This document shows positions 9,051-18,355 of a stretch of DNA of 64,000 nt, in pieces. The translations under genes were made by a program, and so were the position numbers. The stretch lies in the NCBI RefSeq assembly GCF_016908495.1, contig NZ_JAFBDZ010000003.1, positions 710,123-774,122 on the forward strand, given 5' to 3'. Position 1 is the stretch's first letter. Each line of letters opens with the position of its first letter. The DNA comes from Rossellomorea pakistanensis (GTDB lineage: Bacteria > Bacillota > Bacilli > Bacillales > Bacillaceae_B). The notes under the pieces were generated by a model. It ran no database searches, was not told the origin of the DNA, and worked only from the letters and a program-made list of their open reading frames with translations.

Positions 9051-9659
9051 TCAAGAAACTCTTTCTCTGTTGTCCTTTGATCCTAATGATTGAAATATTT
9101 GAGAGAGTTCAAGTGATTTGTTTTCAATGAGTTCTTTTCCTGATAGAGGTAGATTCGTGAAATCTAGTTCTTTTCCTATATAGACCTTTATGGGTTTTCT
9201 ACTTAACAATTCTTTGAAAGTTTTCGGTCCATCATACTTTGCTGGGATCAATGGTACGGAAGCTTTATAAGCAATTGTAACTGCTCCGCGCTTTAAAGCT
9301 AGATCTTCTTCTGTTCTTGTACCAGTAGGGAAAATACCGACTACATGACCAGATCGTAGTAATTTTAGTGGTGTTTTCAATACACTTGGACCCGGGTTTT
9401 CCCGATTCACTGGAAATGCATGTATTTTTGGAAGAAGATGCTTAAGAATCATCAATTGAAACAATTCTTGTTTTGCCATATAGTGAACATTTCTTGGCCA
9501 CACGCTAAAAGCAAGGAAAAGGACATCTAACCAAGTACTATGATTACAAACAATTACATAGCTACCATCTTTAGGGAGTCGTTCTCTGTTCATTACAGTG
9601 AGTTTTCCTCCAAATAGAGTCATAACACTCTTAGCTAAACGATAAATAAATGAATACAT
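9051..9659 (-). CDS. plsC: 1-acyl-sn-glycerol-3-phosphate acyltransferase
   Basis: A 202-aa membrane-associated enzyme that acylates lysophosphatidic acid to phosphatidic acid in phospholipid synthesis. The catalytic HX4D motif is NHSTWLD, and the substrate-binding motif is FPTGTRTEED in place of the usual FPEGTRS. A hydrophobic N-terminal stretch anchors it. I chose the ATG at 9659 (MYSFIYRL), which has GGAG nine bases upstream. An ATG five codons earlier lacks a ribosome site. It is a single gene on the minus strand, divergent from sbcD. Confidence 0.9.
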   Translation of the reverse strand: MYSFIYRLAKSVMTLFGGKLTVMNRERLPKDGSYVIVCNHSTWLDVLFLAFSVWPRNVHYMAKQELFQLMILKHLLPKIHAFPVNRENPGPSVLKTPLKLLRSGHVVGIFPTGTRTEEDLALKRGAVTIAYKASVPLIPAKYDGPKTFKELLSRKPIKVYIGKELDFTNLPLSGKELIENKSLELSQIFQSLGSKDNRERVS

Positions 9660-9783
9660 CTTTTTACACTCCATCTTTTTTCTTATGAAAATTTTAACCT
9701 ATTTTTACTAGGAAAAATAGATAGGATTGACAAAAAAAGGGGGCAATTTGAACAAAACGTTTCGTAAAAGAATAACAAGGTTT

Positions 9784-9792
9784 TGATATAAT
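9784..9792 (+). promoter_or_regulatory. extended -10 promoter element for sbcDC
   Basis: TGATATAAT (TG-N-TATAAT) lies 34 bases before the sbcD start, with a poor -35 region. Confidence 0.6.
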
Positions 9793-9825
9793 CATAGATA
9801 GGAAAATGGATGAAGAGGTGATTAG

Positions 9826-10971
9826 ATGAAATTTATACATACAGCCGATTGGCATTTAGGGAAATTAGTACATGGGATTTATATGACGGCAGAACAGCGC
9901 GAAGTTTTGCTTCAATTTGTTCAATTGGTTAAAGAAGAAAAGCCAGATGCCATTGTCATTGCAGGAGATCTTTATGATCGGTCCGTTCCTCCAACAGAAG
10001 CAGTTGAATTACTGGATGAAATTCTATTCAAAATAAATGTTGAATTAAAAACTCCAATTATAGCGATTTCAGGAAATCATGATAGCGCTGAACGACTTTC
10101 TTTTGGGTCATCATGGTACAAACATAGTCAATTTCATTTGAAAGGAAAGCTGACAAAAGACTTCACGCCGGTGAAAATAAAAGGAGTTAATTTTCATTTA
10201 GTGCCATATGCAGAACCAGGGATTGTCCGTCAATTGTTAAATGATGAACGTATTGTTTCCCATCATGACGCAATGAAAGCAGTCGTTGAGAGGATTCAGG
10301 AAGAGATGGATCCGAATGAGTTACATGTGTTTGTGGGACATGCCTTTGTTTTAGGCGGGAAGACGACCGATTCTGAACGAACCTTGTCAGTTGGTGGTTC
10401 TGGATGTGTAGGTGCGGAGGTTTTTGAGTGTTTTCACTATACCGCCCTAGGTCATTTACATAGTCCAGATGCCATTAAACACGATACCATTAAATATTCG
10501 GGCTCACTCCTAAAATATTCTTTTTCAGAAGCGAAGCAGCGGAAATGTGTGTGCATCGTAGAACTTGATGAGAATGGAAAGGTATCTATAGGGGAGCGTT
10601 CCCTCACACCTTCTAAAGATATGAGGGAAATTGAGGGTTACATAGATGATTTAGTAGACCCTAGTTTTTATACTGATCAACAAATAAATGATTATTTGAA
10701 AATCACCTTATATGATGAGGGAGCCCTTATGGATCCAATCAATAAATTACGTCAAATTTATCCTAATGTACTTCATCTTGAACGAAAGATTGACCGTATC
10801 GATTCTCGGCAAAAAGACGAAATGGAAGTGCGCCAACAAGAAAAAAAATCAGAGCTTGAGCTATTTGAAGAATTTTATCAAGACATGACCACTCTCCCAT
10901 ATTCAGAAGAGAAAAAGAAGATCATTGCAAGTGTCATGGAAAAAGCGAAAAAGGTGGTGGAAAGTAAATGA
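9826..10971 (+). CDS. sbcD: DNA repair exonuclease subunit SbcD (Mre11-like)
   Basis: A 381-aa metallophosphoesterase that works with SbcC to cut DNA hairpins and process DNA ends. The phosphodiesterase motifs are HTADWHLGK (residues 5-13), VIAGDLYDR, ISGNHDS and, further on, VGHAFVLGG and ALGHLH, which together bind two Mn ions. The C-terminal part holds the capping domain and an SbcC-binding helical tail. ATG 9826 follows AGAGGTGATT. Its stop overlaps the sbcC start by four bases, giving 1:1 coupling. Confidence 0.96.
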   Translation: MKFIHTADWHLGKLVHGIYMTAEQREVLLQFVQLVKEEKPDAIVIAGDLYDRSVPPTEAVELLDEILFKINVELKTPIIAISGNHDSAERLSFGSSWYKHSQFHLKGKLTKDFTPVKIKGVNFHLVPYAEPGIVRQLLNDERIVSHHDAMKAVVERIQEEMDPNELHVFVGHAFVLGGKTTDSERTLSVGGSGCVGAEVFECFHYTALGHLHSPDAIKHDTIKYSGSLLKYSFSEAKQRKCVCIVELDENGKVSIGERSLTPSKDMREIEGYIDDLVDPSFYTDQQINDYLKITLYDEGALMDPINKLRQIYPNVLHLERKIDRIDSRQKDEMEVRQQEKKSELELFEEFYQDMTTLPYSEEKKKIIASVMEKAKKVVESK

Positions 10972-13900
10972 AGCCAATAAAGCTAACAATGCAAGCATTT
11001 GGCCCCTATGCAGGGGAGGAAACGATAGATTTTGAAGCCCTTGAAAACCGAACAATGTTTGTCATTTCTGGAAAAACCGGATCTGGAAAAACCACGATTT
11101 TTGATGGGATTTCCTATGCAATTTACGGGAAAGCTTCTGGTGAAGATAGAAATGGAACCGACCTTCGAAGTCAATTTGCAAATGATGACATGATGACAGA
11201 AGTAAGCCTGGATTTTTCCCTTCGAGGTAAGACCTATCATATTTGGCGATCTCCACAACAGGAAAAGAAAAAAGCCCGGGGTGATGGATATACGACTGTA
11301 AATGCCCGAGCAGAATTATATGTTTTCAACGAGGATGGCGACAAACAAATAATCGGGTCAAATGTGAGGGAAGTCGAAGAAAAAATTAAAATGATCATAC
11401 AATTAGATGCCAATCAATTCCGGCAAATATTAATGATTCCACAGGGTGAGTTTCGTAAGCTTCTTACATCTGAAAGTAAAGATAAGGAACTTATACTCCA
11501 GCGGCTATTTCACACTGAATATTACAAAGTGATCCAAGATCAGCTTAAAGATGAAAGTGATGAATTAAAACAAAATGTAGAGAAATCAATCGAAATTAGA
11601 ACAAGACTATTATTAAATTTACACTATGAGGAAAATGAACCACTTAAAGAGGAGCTATTGGCCCCGTCCTTGAATGATAAAAAAATAATAGAGCTCCTTC
11701 TTCCTCATTTAGATCAGATGAACAAAGAGCTAGAAGGAATGAAAGTAAATTTTGAAAATAAACAAAAAGAGCGGGATTCTCTACAAAAAAAGATTATTGA
11801 AGCAGAAGGACTTCTCGAACAGTTTAAGCTTCGAAACCAATTACGAGCAGAACAAAGAAACTTAGAAACAAGGAAAGCTCTCATAGACGATAAGAAAAAA
11901 GAAATTTCACAAGCCCATAAAGCGGCTCGCCTTCTTCAGCAAGATGAATATTGTCATAAATTAAAGCGTGATTTAGACATTATTAAAAGGGAAGAGCTTC
12001 AATTGAGAACGTCCCTAGAAGTAGGAAAGAAAAAGCTCGAAAAGGCTGAAAATCAGTGGAATGTTGAAAAGGATAAAGAGATTGAGCGTATAAATGCAGT
12101 GAAAAAGGTGAATCAGCTAGATGCAATGCAAAAAAACGTTTATTCTTTTTCACAGCTTGAAAAAGAAGTACTTAAACTGAAAAATCAATTGTCATATGAA
12201 AACACGTCACTAGAAAAATTACAATCTTTAATAGCAAATTCAAAGCAGCAGTTGATTGAGAAGGAAAAACAAAAAGAGGAGCTTGAGAATGTTAAAGAGC
12301 AGCTTTTTGTAAAGGAAAAGGAGCTGTCTCATAAAGAATCCATTGAAAAACAACTTAGAAATGTAAAGAACATTGAGAACGAAGAAAGCAAGCTTTTGAA
12401 GCTGACTAATGATAAAAAAGAGAAGCACGAGCACACTGTGAGAAGGGTAGAAGATGCTCGACTAACCTTACAACATCTGGAGGAGAAATGGCAGCGTGGA
12501 CAAGCAGGAATCCTCGCGATGAAGCTGAAAGATAAACACCCGTGCCCGGTATGTGGTTCGATTCATCATCCAAATCCTGAGCGATCCCAGGACGATCTTC
12601 CCTTAGAAGGGGACCTAAAAGGCGCAAAAGAGGCCCTTTCCATTGCTGAGAAAGAAGAGGGTCAAGCTGAAAGAGAATTTTATGAGGTAGATGCAAAACT
12701 GAAAGCACGGAAAGAGGCTCTTGAACAGTCGATATCAGAAGTATCAGAAGAAATAACTGGGTTCACTCTAGAGCAGCTTGATCTTTTCATTCGTGATACA
12801 GAACAGATGAAAAAGGAATTACAACGATTTATTAATGAAGCAAAGGAACAATGTTCGAAACTTTCATCATTACGTAATCAGCTTCTTCTAATAAAAGAAA
12901 AACTTACAGAGTATGAAGAAAAATATCAGCAAGGAATGCAGCAATTTCAAGATTTAAAAGACCAATTTTCAAATGAAAATGCAAAACTTGAGAATCTTAA
13001 GGAGACAATTCCTGCAGAAATTCGATCAAAAGAAAGCTTCGACCGAGCTATACTGCAAGCACAGAGTAACCGTGATGCTTTACAGAAAGCATTTGAGGAT
13101 GCCCAAAATCAGTTTCATCGCCTAGATAATGAAGTTTCTGTGAAGGTAGCTCAAGTAAAAGATAAAGAAGGGCAAATGAATGCTTGCGAGGAAGCATTAA
13201 AAAAAGAGCGCCAGATCTTCTTAAATCTTTTAGAAGAACAAGGATTTGATCATTATCGCAGCTTCCATGATGCAAAAAGAACAGATGCCCAAATGATCTT
13301 CTTAGAAAAAGAAGTCCAACAGTTTGGCGAGGAATTACGATCTGTTACTGATCGACTGAAGGATATAGAAAAAAGTCTTGAAAACAAAGAAATGCCGGAA
13401 TTAGAGAATCTAAAAACAGAATTTAGAAATGTAAGTAATGAACTGCAAACAATAAACAACCAAGTAAATGAGCAAAGAAACAAAATAAAAGATAATGAGC
13501 AAATTCGTGAACAGGTACGACAGGTAAATGAAGATATGAAAGAGCTTGAAGAACGATATAAATTAGTGGGACATTTAGCAGAAATGGCCCGTGGACAAAA
13601 TGCACATCGAATCACCTTTGAACGTTATGTCTTGGCATCATTTTTAGAAGAAATATTACGAGTTGCTAATGACCGGTTAACAAAAATGACTTCTGGAAGG
13701 TTTCAATTAATCAGGAAACGTAACAGAAGCAAAGGAAATGTTCAAAGTGGACTTGAATTATTGGTTTTTGATCAATATACAGGGCAAGAGCGACATGTGA
13801 AGACTTTATCTGGAGGAGAAAGCTTCAAAGCTGCATTAGCTCTTGCCTTAGGTCTAGCGGACGTTGTACAACAATATGCTGGTGGTGTTTCATTAGAGAC

Positions 13901-14102
13901 GATGTTCATTGATGAAGGATTTGGTACCTTAGATCCAGAATCGCTTGATCACGCAATTGAAGCTCTAATGGACATTCAAAACAGCGGTCGTTTAGTTGGA
14001 ATCATTTCGCATGTTCCAGAGCTAAAGGAGCGAATTGATGCACGTTTAGAAGTCATTTCTACACAGGTTGGGAGTCGAACCGAATTTCAGTTCTTAGCTT
14101 AA
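10968..14102 (+). CDS. sbcC: DNA repair exonuclease ATPase SbcC (Rad50-like)
   Basis: A 1044-aa SMC-like ATPase. Walker A is in SGKTGSGKTT (residues ~34-43). Two long coiled coils flank the zinc hook CPVC at residues ~526-529. The ABC signature is LSGGESFKAALALALG (~947), and Walker B with the D-loop is MFIDEGFGTLD (~978). With SbcD it forms the nuclease complex that clears palindromes and blocked ends. The length is usual for the family. This matters locally, because the window has many perfect palindromes that are SbcCD substrates in other bacteria. Confidence 0.96.
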   Translation: MKPIKLTMQAFGPYAGEETIDFEALENRTMFVISGKTGSGKTTIFDGISYAIYGKASGEDRNGTDLRSQFANDDMMTEVSLDFSLRGKTYHIWRSPQQEKKKARGDGYTTVNARAELYVFNEDGDKQIIGSNVREVEEKIKMIIQLDANQFRQILMIPQGEFRKLLTSESKDKELILQRLFHTEYYKVIQDQLKDESDELKQNVEKSIEIRTRLLLNLHYEENEPLKEELLAPSLNDKKIIELLLPHLDQMNKELEGMKVNFENKQKERDSLQKKIIEAEGLLEQFKLRNQLRAEQRNLETRKALIDDKKKEISQAHKAARLLQQDEYCHKLKRDLDIIKREELQLRTSLEVGKKKLEKAENQWNVEKDKEIERINAVKKVNQLDAMQKNVYSFSQLEKEVLKLKNQLSYENTSLEKLQSLIANSKQQLIEKEKQKEELENVKEQLFVKEKELSHKESIEKQLRNVKNIENEESKLLKLTNDKKEKHEHTVRRVEDARLTLQHLEEKWQRGQAGILAMKLKDKHPCPVCGSIHHPNPERSQDDLPLEGDLKGAKEALSIAEKEEGQAEREFYEVDAKLKARKEALEQSISEVSEEITGFTLEQLDLFIRDTEQMKKELQRFINEAKEQCSKLSSLRNQLLLIKEKLTEYEEKYQQGMQQFQDLKDQFSNENAKLENLKETIPAEIRSKESFDRAILQAQSNRDALQKAFEDAQNQFHRLDNEVSVKVAQVKDKEGQMNACEEALKKERQIFLNLLEEQGFDHYRSFHDAKRTDAQMIFLEKEVQQFGEELRSVTDRLKDIEKSLENKEMPELENLKTEFRNVSNELQTINNQVNEQRNKIKDNEQIREQVRQVNEDMKELEERYKLVGHLAEMARGQNAHRITFERYVLASFLEEILRVANDRLTKMTSGRFQLIRKRNRSKGNVQSGLELLVFDQYTGQERHVKTLSGGESFKAALALALGLADVVQQYAGGVSLETMFIDEGFGTLDPESLDHAIEALMDIQNSGRLVGIISHVPELKERIDARLEVISTQVGSRTEFQFLA

Positions 14103-14109
14103 TGAAAGG

Positions 14110-14140
14110 AAAAGAGTCAATCATGTGTTGGCTCTTTTTT
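14110..14140 (+). terminator. terminator of sbcDC
   Basis: AAAGAGTCAA (14111-14120) pairs with TTGGCTCTTT (14128-14137), one G-U pair, followed by T. Confidence 0.8.
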
Positions 14141-14285
14141 ATCGTGTATAAGGAAATAAAATGTGGAAAAGGATAACAAGATATAGATTGAATTGATTTT
14201 CAAATTCTAACCATTCATCTTTAAATTAACATAATTTTCGAATAACATAGAAGTGTAAGATAAAATCAAATGGCAGGTGTGAGAG

Positions 14286-14585
14286 ATGAAATTATTCTTT
14301 TATATTTTGGTCATCATTATTGCAGGAGGCGTTTCCTTTGGATGGAGCTGGAAAAGACTACTTGATTTTAATAGCTATAGGAAACCGTTTATTGAAGGAT
14401 CTGTTTTAACTTTTTTAATATTGTTTGTATCCTCTATTTGGTGGTACTTTACTGAGAGTAACCCTGAAGTTGGTATGACCGGAATCTTTTACAACCTGAT
14501 AGCCTTTCTTGTGATTATTACGTGCAATGGATTTATTCTAGCGTTATTGTTCTCTAAGAAAAAACAGAGAGAAGGATTGTCATGA
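14286..14585 (+). CDS. small integral membrane protein, unknown
   Basis: A 99-aa protein with three predicted membrane helices (about residues 4-20, 40-57 and 68-90) and a basic cytoplasmic C-terminus KKKQRE. I recognise no family. Its stop overlaps the start of coaW (ATGA at 14582-14585), so it is co-translated with pantothenate kinase. A role near CoA metabolism is only suggested by this coupling. The ribosome site is GGCAGGTGTGAGAG before ATG 14286. Confidence 0.75.
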   Translation: MKLFFYILVIIIAGGVSFGWSWKRLLDFNSYRKPFIEGSVLTFLILFVSSIWWYFTESNPEVGMTGIFYNLIAFLVIITCNGFILALLFSKKKQREGLS

Positions 14586-15388
14586 AACGGATTGGAATAG
14601 ATGCTGGGGGTTCATTAGTTAAAGTAGTTTATGAGGAGAAGGGGAGACGTCATTATAAAACATTTGAGGTAGCTGAAATAGGGAGTATCCTGAATTGGCT
14701 TCATTTGATTGCACCAGAAGCACATTATTTTGTAACGGGAGGCAGTGCTAGTCAATTAAAGGATAAACTATCAACAATGACAGAGGTTCCAGAGTTTGAT
14801 GCTGTCTGTAAAGGGGCTCAGGTTTTACTCAATGAAGAATTAGAATTAGATGAATCGTTTCTATTAGTGAGTATTGGGACAGGAACATCGTATTTTATAG
14901 TAGAACCAGGTTCAGGCTTTAATAGACTGCTTGGAAGTGGAATTGGCGGGGGAACTTTTATGGGGCTCGGAAATATGCTGACGGGAGTAAAGGAATTTAA
15001 TGGACTTGTAGAGCTTGCGAGTAAAGGTGACCGTACATCTGTAGATTTAATGGTTAAAGATTTGTACACTTCAGGGCCAACTCCTATACCTGGTCACTTA
15101 ACCGCTTCAAATTTTGCAAAAGGAAAAAGAGGCAGTTATGCAGTAGAAGATGCCGTCAGGGCTCTTATAAATATGATTGCTGAAACAACGGTTTTGATGG
15201 CGAATGGGACCTCCAAGATTCATGGAATTCGAAAATGGGTTTTTGTTGGCAGTACGGTAAATGGAAACCAACCATTGAAAGATGATCTTACACAATTCCA
15301 AGATATGATTCCCTATGAACCTATCTTTTTGACCCATGGGGCTTATGCTGGAGCAGTGGGTGCCTTGGTGAATCGAAATAATTATTAA
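14582..15388 (+). CDS. coaW: type II pantothenate kinase
   Basis: A 268-aa enzyme for the first step of coenzyme A synthesis (pantothenate to 4'-phosphopantothenate). It is of the staphylococcal/eukaryotic-like type II class. The ATP-binding phosphate loop is IGIDAGGSLVKVVYE at the N-terminus. The ASKHA-fold GTGTSYFIVE and the glycine-rich GSGIGGGTFMGLG (residues ~119-131) are both present. Type II kinases resist CoA feedback. The expected length is about 265. It is followed by a clear terminator. Confidence 0.93.
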   Translation: MKRIGIDAGGSLVKVVYEEKGRRHYKTFEVAEIGSILNWLHLIAPEAHYFVTGGSASQLKDKLSTMTEVPEFDAVCKGAQVLLNEELELDESFLLVSIGTGTSYFIVEPGSGFNRLLGSGIGGGTFMGLGNMLTGVKEFNGLVELASKGDRTSVDLMVKDLYTSGPTPIPGHLTASNFAKGKRGSYAVEDAVRALINMIAETTVLMANGTSKIHGIRKWVFVGSTVNGNQPLKDDLTQFQDMIPYEPIFLTHGAYAGAVGALVNRNNY

Positions 15389-15422
15389 ATAACTATAATT
15401 ATATTATGTAAAGTTCAGGCAA

Positions 15423-15451
15423 CCACTCTGAGGAGATCAGAGTGGTTTTTT
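15423..15451 (+). terminator. terminator of coaW
   Basis: A nine-base stem, CCACTCTGA with TCAGAGTGG, loop GGAGA, then six T. Confidence 0.9.
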
Positions 15452-15565
15452 GACGGAAAATTATAATTGAAAAAATTTGATAAATCAATTCTATCCAAAA
15501 AATTTTTATTCGATTATATTTAATTTGTTATCTTATAAAAATGCAGAAAGAAGGAAAAGAGAAAA

Positions 15566-16564
15566 ATGAAGAAGTGGCTTATCGGTCTTATATTAGCGTT
15601 AGTAGGTTTTGCGTTTACACCATTTGTAAGTCATGCCGCAATAATCGAAGAAGAGTTGGAAGACTTCCTATTGGAGAATAATCTAACGGAAGAAGAACTT
15701 GTGGAGCATCTATCATTCTATTACGATGAAGAACTCGCTTCATTCGCTTCGATTAATGAGCTATCTGACTATATTGGTGAGAGATTAACAGAGGAAAATC
15801 TTCTCCCGGTATTAGAAAGTCATGGCTTTGTTTCAGTAGAGGAAGCAACGAATTATTTAATAGAATATGGCGAAATTCTTGAAGGAGAAGATATAATCTC
15901 TACTTACCTTTTTACAAGTGCACTAGATGAGACGCTATATTTTTATGAAGAGGTTGAATTCGATGCAGAAGAAATTGGCTTAGATGAATTTGATTTAACG
16001 AGTGAAGAAATGACGGCTTTATTTGAGCATTTAATGACACTTGAAATTGATGATAAAGAGTTTGAAGAAAAATTATTAGCGTTAGATGCACGTTTAATGG
16101 CTTTAGGTGATTTTGAATCAGCGGAGGATTTAACTACTGCTCAAATTGAAGAATTGTACAATGTTATGAATGAATTGCTTGCACTCTTTAAACTACAGGC
16201 AAAGTTTTATTTGTTGGATGCTGATGGAAATACCAGGCTTCTATCAAGCCAAGAACTAATTTCTTTAGAATCTACAAATGGACAAGATCTTCTAATTGAA
16301 ATTTATGACCTTAATGGCAACTTTTTAGCTGATATGATTTTTACATCGGATATGTTCGATTCAGAATGGTTTGAAGAAACAACGGAATCGATTGCTTCTC
16401 CTGAAACCGTTAAAGCAGTTACTGAACCACTCAAGACATCGGTTAAAGGGGCAAAGCTTCCGAAGACAGCAGGATTCTATACTGAAAAACTTATTGTTGG
16501 GATTGCACTTCTTTTAATGGGACTTTTATTATTTAGAAAATGGCGTGCGATGACAAGCAAATGA
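15566..16564 (+). CDS. processed acidic surface protein with LPKTA sorting signal
   Basis: A 332-aa secreted, wall-anchored protein. The signal peptide is MKKWLIGLILALVGFAFTPFVSHA. A very acidic helical body (Asp/Glu-rich, few basic residues) covers about residues 28-290. A cell-wall sorting signal follows: LPKTA at ~298-302, a hydrophobic stretch and a basic tail RKWRAMTSK. It belongs to the acidic-protein-with-LPXTA family that occurs next to its own class D sortase. The sortase gene overlaps its stop codon (ATGA). The role on the surface is not known. Confidence 0.9.
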   Translation: MKKWLIGLILALVGFAFTPFVSHAAIIEEELEDFLLENNLTEEELVEHLSFYYDEELASFASINELSDYIGERLTEENLLPVLESHGFVSVEEATNYLIEYGEILEGEDIISTYLFTSALDETLYFYEEVEFDAEEIGLDEFDLTSEEMTALFEHLMTLEIDDKEFEEKLLALDARLMALGDFESAEDLTTAQIEELYNVMNELLALFKLQAKFYLLDADGNTRLLSSQELISLESTNGQDLLIEIYDLNGNFLADMIFTSDMFDSEWFEETTESIASPETVKAVTEPLKTSVKGAKLPKTAGFYTEKLIVGIALLLMGLLLFRKWRAMTSK

Positions 16565-17160
16565 ATAAAGCGGTAGTCATTTGTTTAGCTATCCTTTTTC
16601 TTATAGCAGGGGGAAGCTTAATCTTTACCAATGGGTTGATCTTATTTAAAGGGAATACAATGAAACCAGTTACTTCTGAAAAAATAGCTTCTGAAGTGAG
16701 TGGTGAGCCAAACGATACATCCCTATATGCTCACAAACCAAAAATCGGTGAAGAAATCGGTACGTTAACGATTCCGAAACTAGAGCAGTCATTGGCCATC
16801 TATCATGGTGCCAATGAAGATGAACTTGAAAAAGGTGTGGGTCACTATCATGGAAGTGTCCTTCCTGGTGAAAATGATAATTCTGTTTTATCAGGACATC
16901 GGGATACCGTATTCCGACAACTTGGAGAAGTTAAAATCGGGGATATGCTAGTGGTTACAACCGAAGCGGGTGAATTCACGTATAAGGTTCAAAAAATCAG
17001 GATTGTTGATCCAGATGATCGTACAATTGTTGTTCCTAAACCAAGAGCGACCTTAACTGTCAGTACATGCTATCCCTTCCGATTTATTGGACCCGCTCCA
17101 GAAAGGTATGTCTTAATCTCTACGTTAGTTGATTCCAAGATTTATAGTAAAAAAAGCTAA
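16561..17160 (+). CDS. class D sortase, dedicated to the acidic surface protein
   Basis: A 199-aa membrane-anchored transpeptidase. An N-terminal membrane helix (residues ~3-22) precedes the sortase beta-barrel. The catalytic triad is visible: His in LSGHRDTVF, Cys in TVSTCYPF and Arg in PAPERYV. I chose ATG 16561, which overlaps the upstream stop and begins with MNKAVVICLAIL. It should cleave LPKTA between Thr and Ala and attach the acidic protein to peptidoglycan. One substrate gene and one sortase gene in an overlap is a strict pairing. Confidence 0.93.
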   Translation: MNKAVVICLAILFLIAGGSLIFTNGLILFKGNTMKPVTSEKIASEVSGEPNDTSLYAHKPKIGEEIGTLTIPKLEQSLAIYHGANEDELEKGVGHYHGSVLPGENDNSVLSGHRDTVFRQLGEVKIGDMLVVTTEAGEFTYKVQKIRIVDPDDRTIVVPKPRATLTVSTCYPFRFIGPAPERYVLISTLVDSKIYSKKS

Positions 17161-17236
17161 AAGAGGCTGTCCTAAAAGGGGCAGGAACTACCTTGTAATA
17201 TGGTTCCTGACACCTTGGTTATAGGACAGCTTTTCC
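17161..17236 (+). terminator. long hairpin terminator after the sortase gene
   Basis: GGCTGTCCTAA (17165-17175) pairs with TTATAGGACAGC near 17219-17230, followed by TTTTCC. An inner inverted repeat GGAACTACC/GGTTCC (17183-17207) extends the stem. Confidence 0.65.
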
Positions 17237-17264
17237 TATTAAACAATTATTATAGAAAGTTAGT

Positions 17265-17634
17265 TCATTCCTCTTTTATCAGAACTCGATATAGAACATA
17301 TCTCCCTGTCTACATTTGGGATTTAATGATTATTTTCTCTCCTTGATCATTTGGAAATATAAGATCAGATCCTAGTTGCTCTTCAAATTTTCATCCTATT
17401 TCTTTTTTACTCTGAATGATTTCTTTATTTGCTTCTTTTTGAGATAACTTCGTTAGGTACCAATTATTGTCTTGGTTCTGCTTGACATTTGTTAATGCTC
17501 CGCAAGAGCCCTCTGTTTCTAAATGATTTTAATTGGTTACTATTATTAAACGGTAAGGAAGGAATGGATACGTATAAACATACACCTAAGATAACGATAG
17601 TAATTCCAGTGAATGTGATCGATTTTTTCATCAT
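17265..17634 (-). pseudogene. decayed small exported-protein gene
   Basis: Reading the minus strand from ATG 17634, the frame begins with a signal-anchor peptide (MMKKSITFTGITIVILGVCL). It is coherent to about 17521 and then closes soon after. In another frame a coherent hydrophilic sequence continues (ETEGSCGALTNVKQNQ, then WYLTKLSQKEANKEII), broken by TGA, TAG and a final TGA at 17265. One frameshift and two in-frame stops indicate a dead gene. Its ATG overlaps the TAA of the upstream multidrug-export-family gene, so it was once co-translated with it. The original family is not recognised. Confidence 0.6.
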
Positions 17635-18167
17635 TATTCCTTTTCAATTAAGTCGGTAAGGAATCCCTTATACTCATCTGTGCTTACAAACAATCCTAGT
17701 CCATAATATGTGGCCACAGTTGTGATGACCGTCCATAGTGTTAAACTCGCTATCATCCAGCCTGTAACCCATTTACGTTTCGCTCCAAAGCTCATACTCA
17801 TGAATGCGGCAATATGGGAGCCGACTATTAGTGGTCCGATAATTGTTAGACCTGGAAGCCCGTATTGGTTCCACAGCTTATTGGCTCGTTTTGAACGTTT
17901 AGTTTCAATAACTTCTTCATTTGAAGAGGAAACGATTCCTTCTGCTGCCATTTGTTTTTTCTTTTTACGCTTGAGCAAATATCCCTTCACTTTGTCTACC
18001 AGAAATATTACAAATAATACCGTAATGAGATTCCCTAAAAAAGCTGCTAGTGCTACAGGGATAGGTGAAAGTCCTGATACAATTCCAAGAGGAACAATCC
18101 CGATAATTTCCAATAAGGGAGTTGCTGCTAATAAAAATATCATGATGTAAGCCCAAATAATATCCAT
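17634..18167 (-). CDS. small multi-drug export family membrane protein
   Basis: A 177-aa integral membrane protein of the Sm_multidrug_ex family. It begins MDIIWAYIMIFLLAATPLLE, and the re-entrant-like PLLEIIGIVPLGI and GPLIVGSHIAAF segments are characteristic. A basic cytoplasmic loop (LLKRKKKKQ) lies between the helical halves. Transport function is only a family label and the substrate is unknown. AGGAG lies before ATG 18167. The adjoining decayed ORF begins at its stop codon. Confidence 0.82.
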   Translation of the reverse strand: MDIIWAYIMIFLLAATPLLEIIGIVPLGIVSGLSPIPVALAAFLGNLITVLFVIFLVDKVKGYLLKRKKKKQMAAEGIVSSSNEEVIETKRSKRANKLWNQYGLPGLTIIGPLIVGSHIAAFMSMSFGAKRKWVTGWMIASLTLWTVITTVATYYGLGLFVSTDEYKGFLTDLIEKE

Positions 18168-18355
18168 AAATAATTCTCCTTTTCAATGATGCTTTTATTG
18201 TAACAAATAATGGTAAAACTAGCATTTAAGAAGTTATCTTCACAAAATCTTCAAGAAATCTTCATGGAAACCTGTTAACACGAATTGTTTTTCGAGAGGG
18301 GTTCGTCTAACATATAAAATGAAATACATAGTTCTTTATCCTTGGAGGGGTTACC

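Noticed and set aside
17710..18150. 146-codon plus-strand frame opposite the small multidrug-export-family gene
   Set aside because: It is an antisense shadow of a clear membrane protein gene, with no ribosome site.
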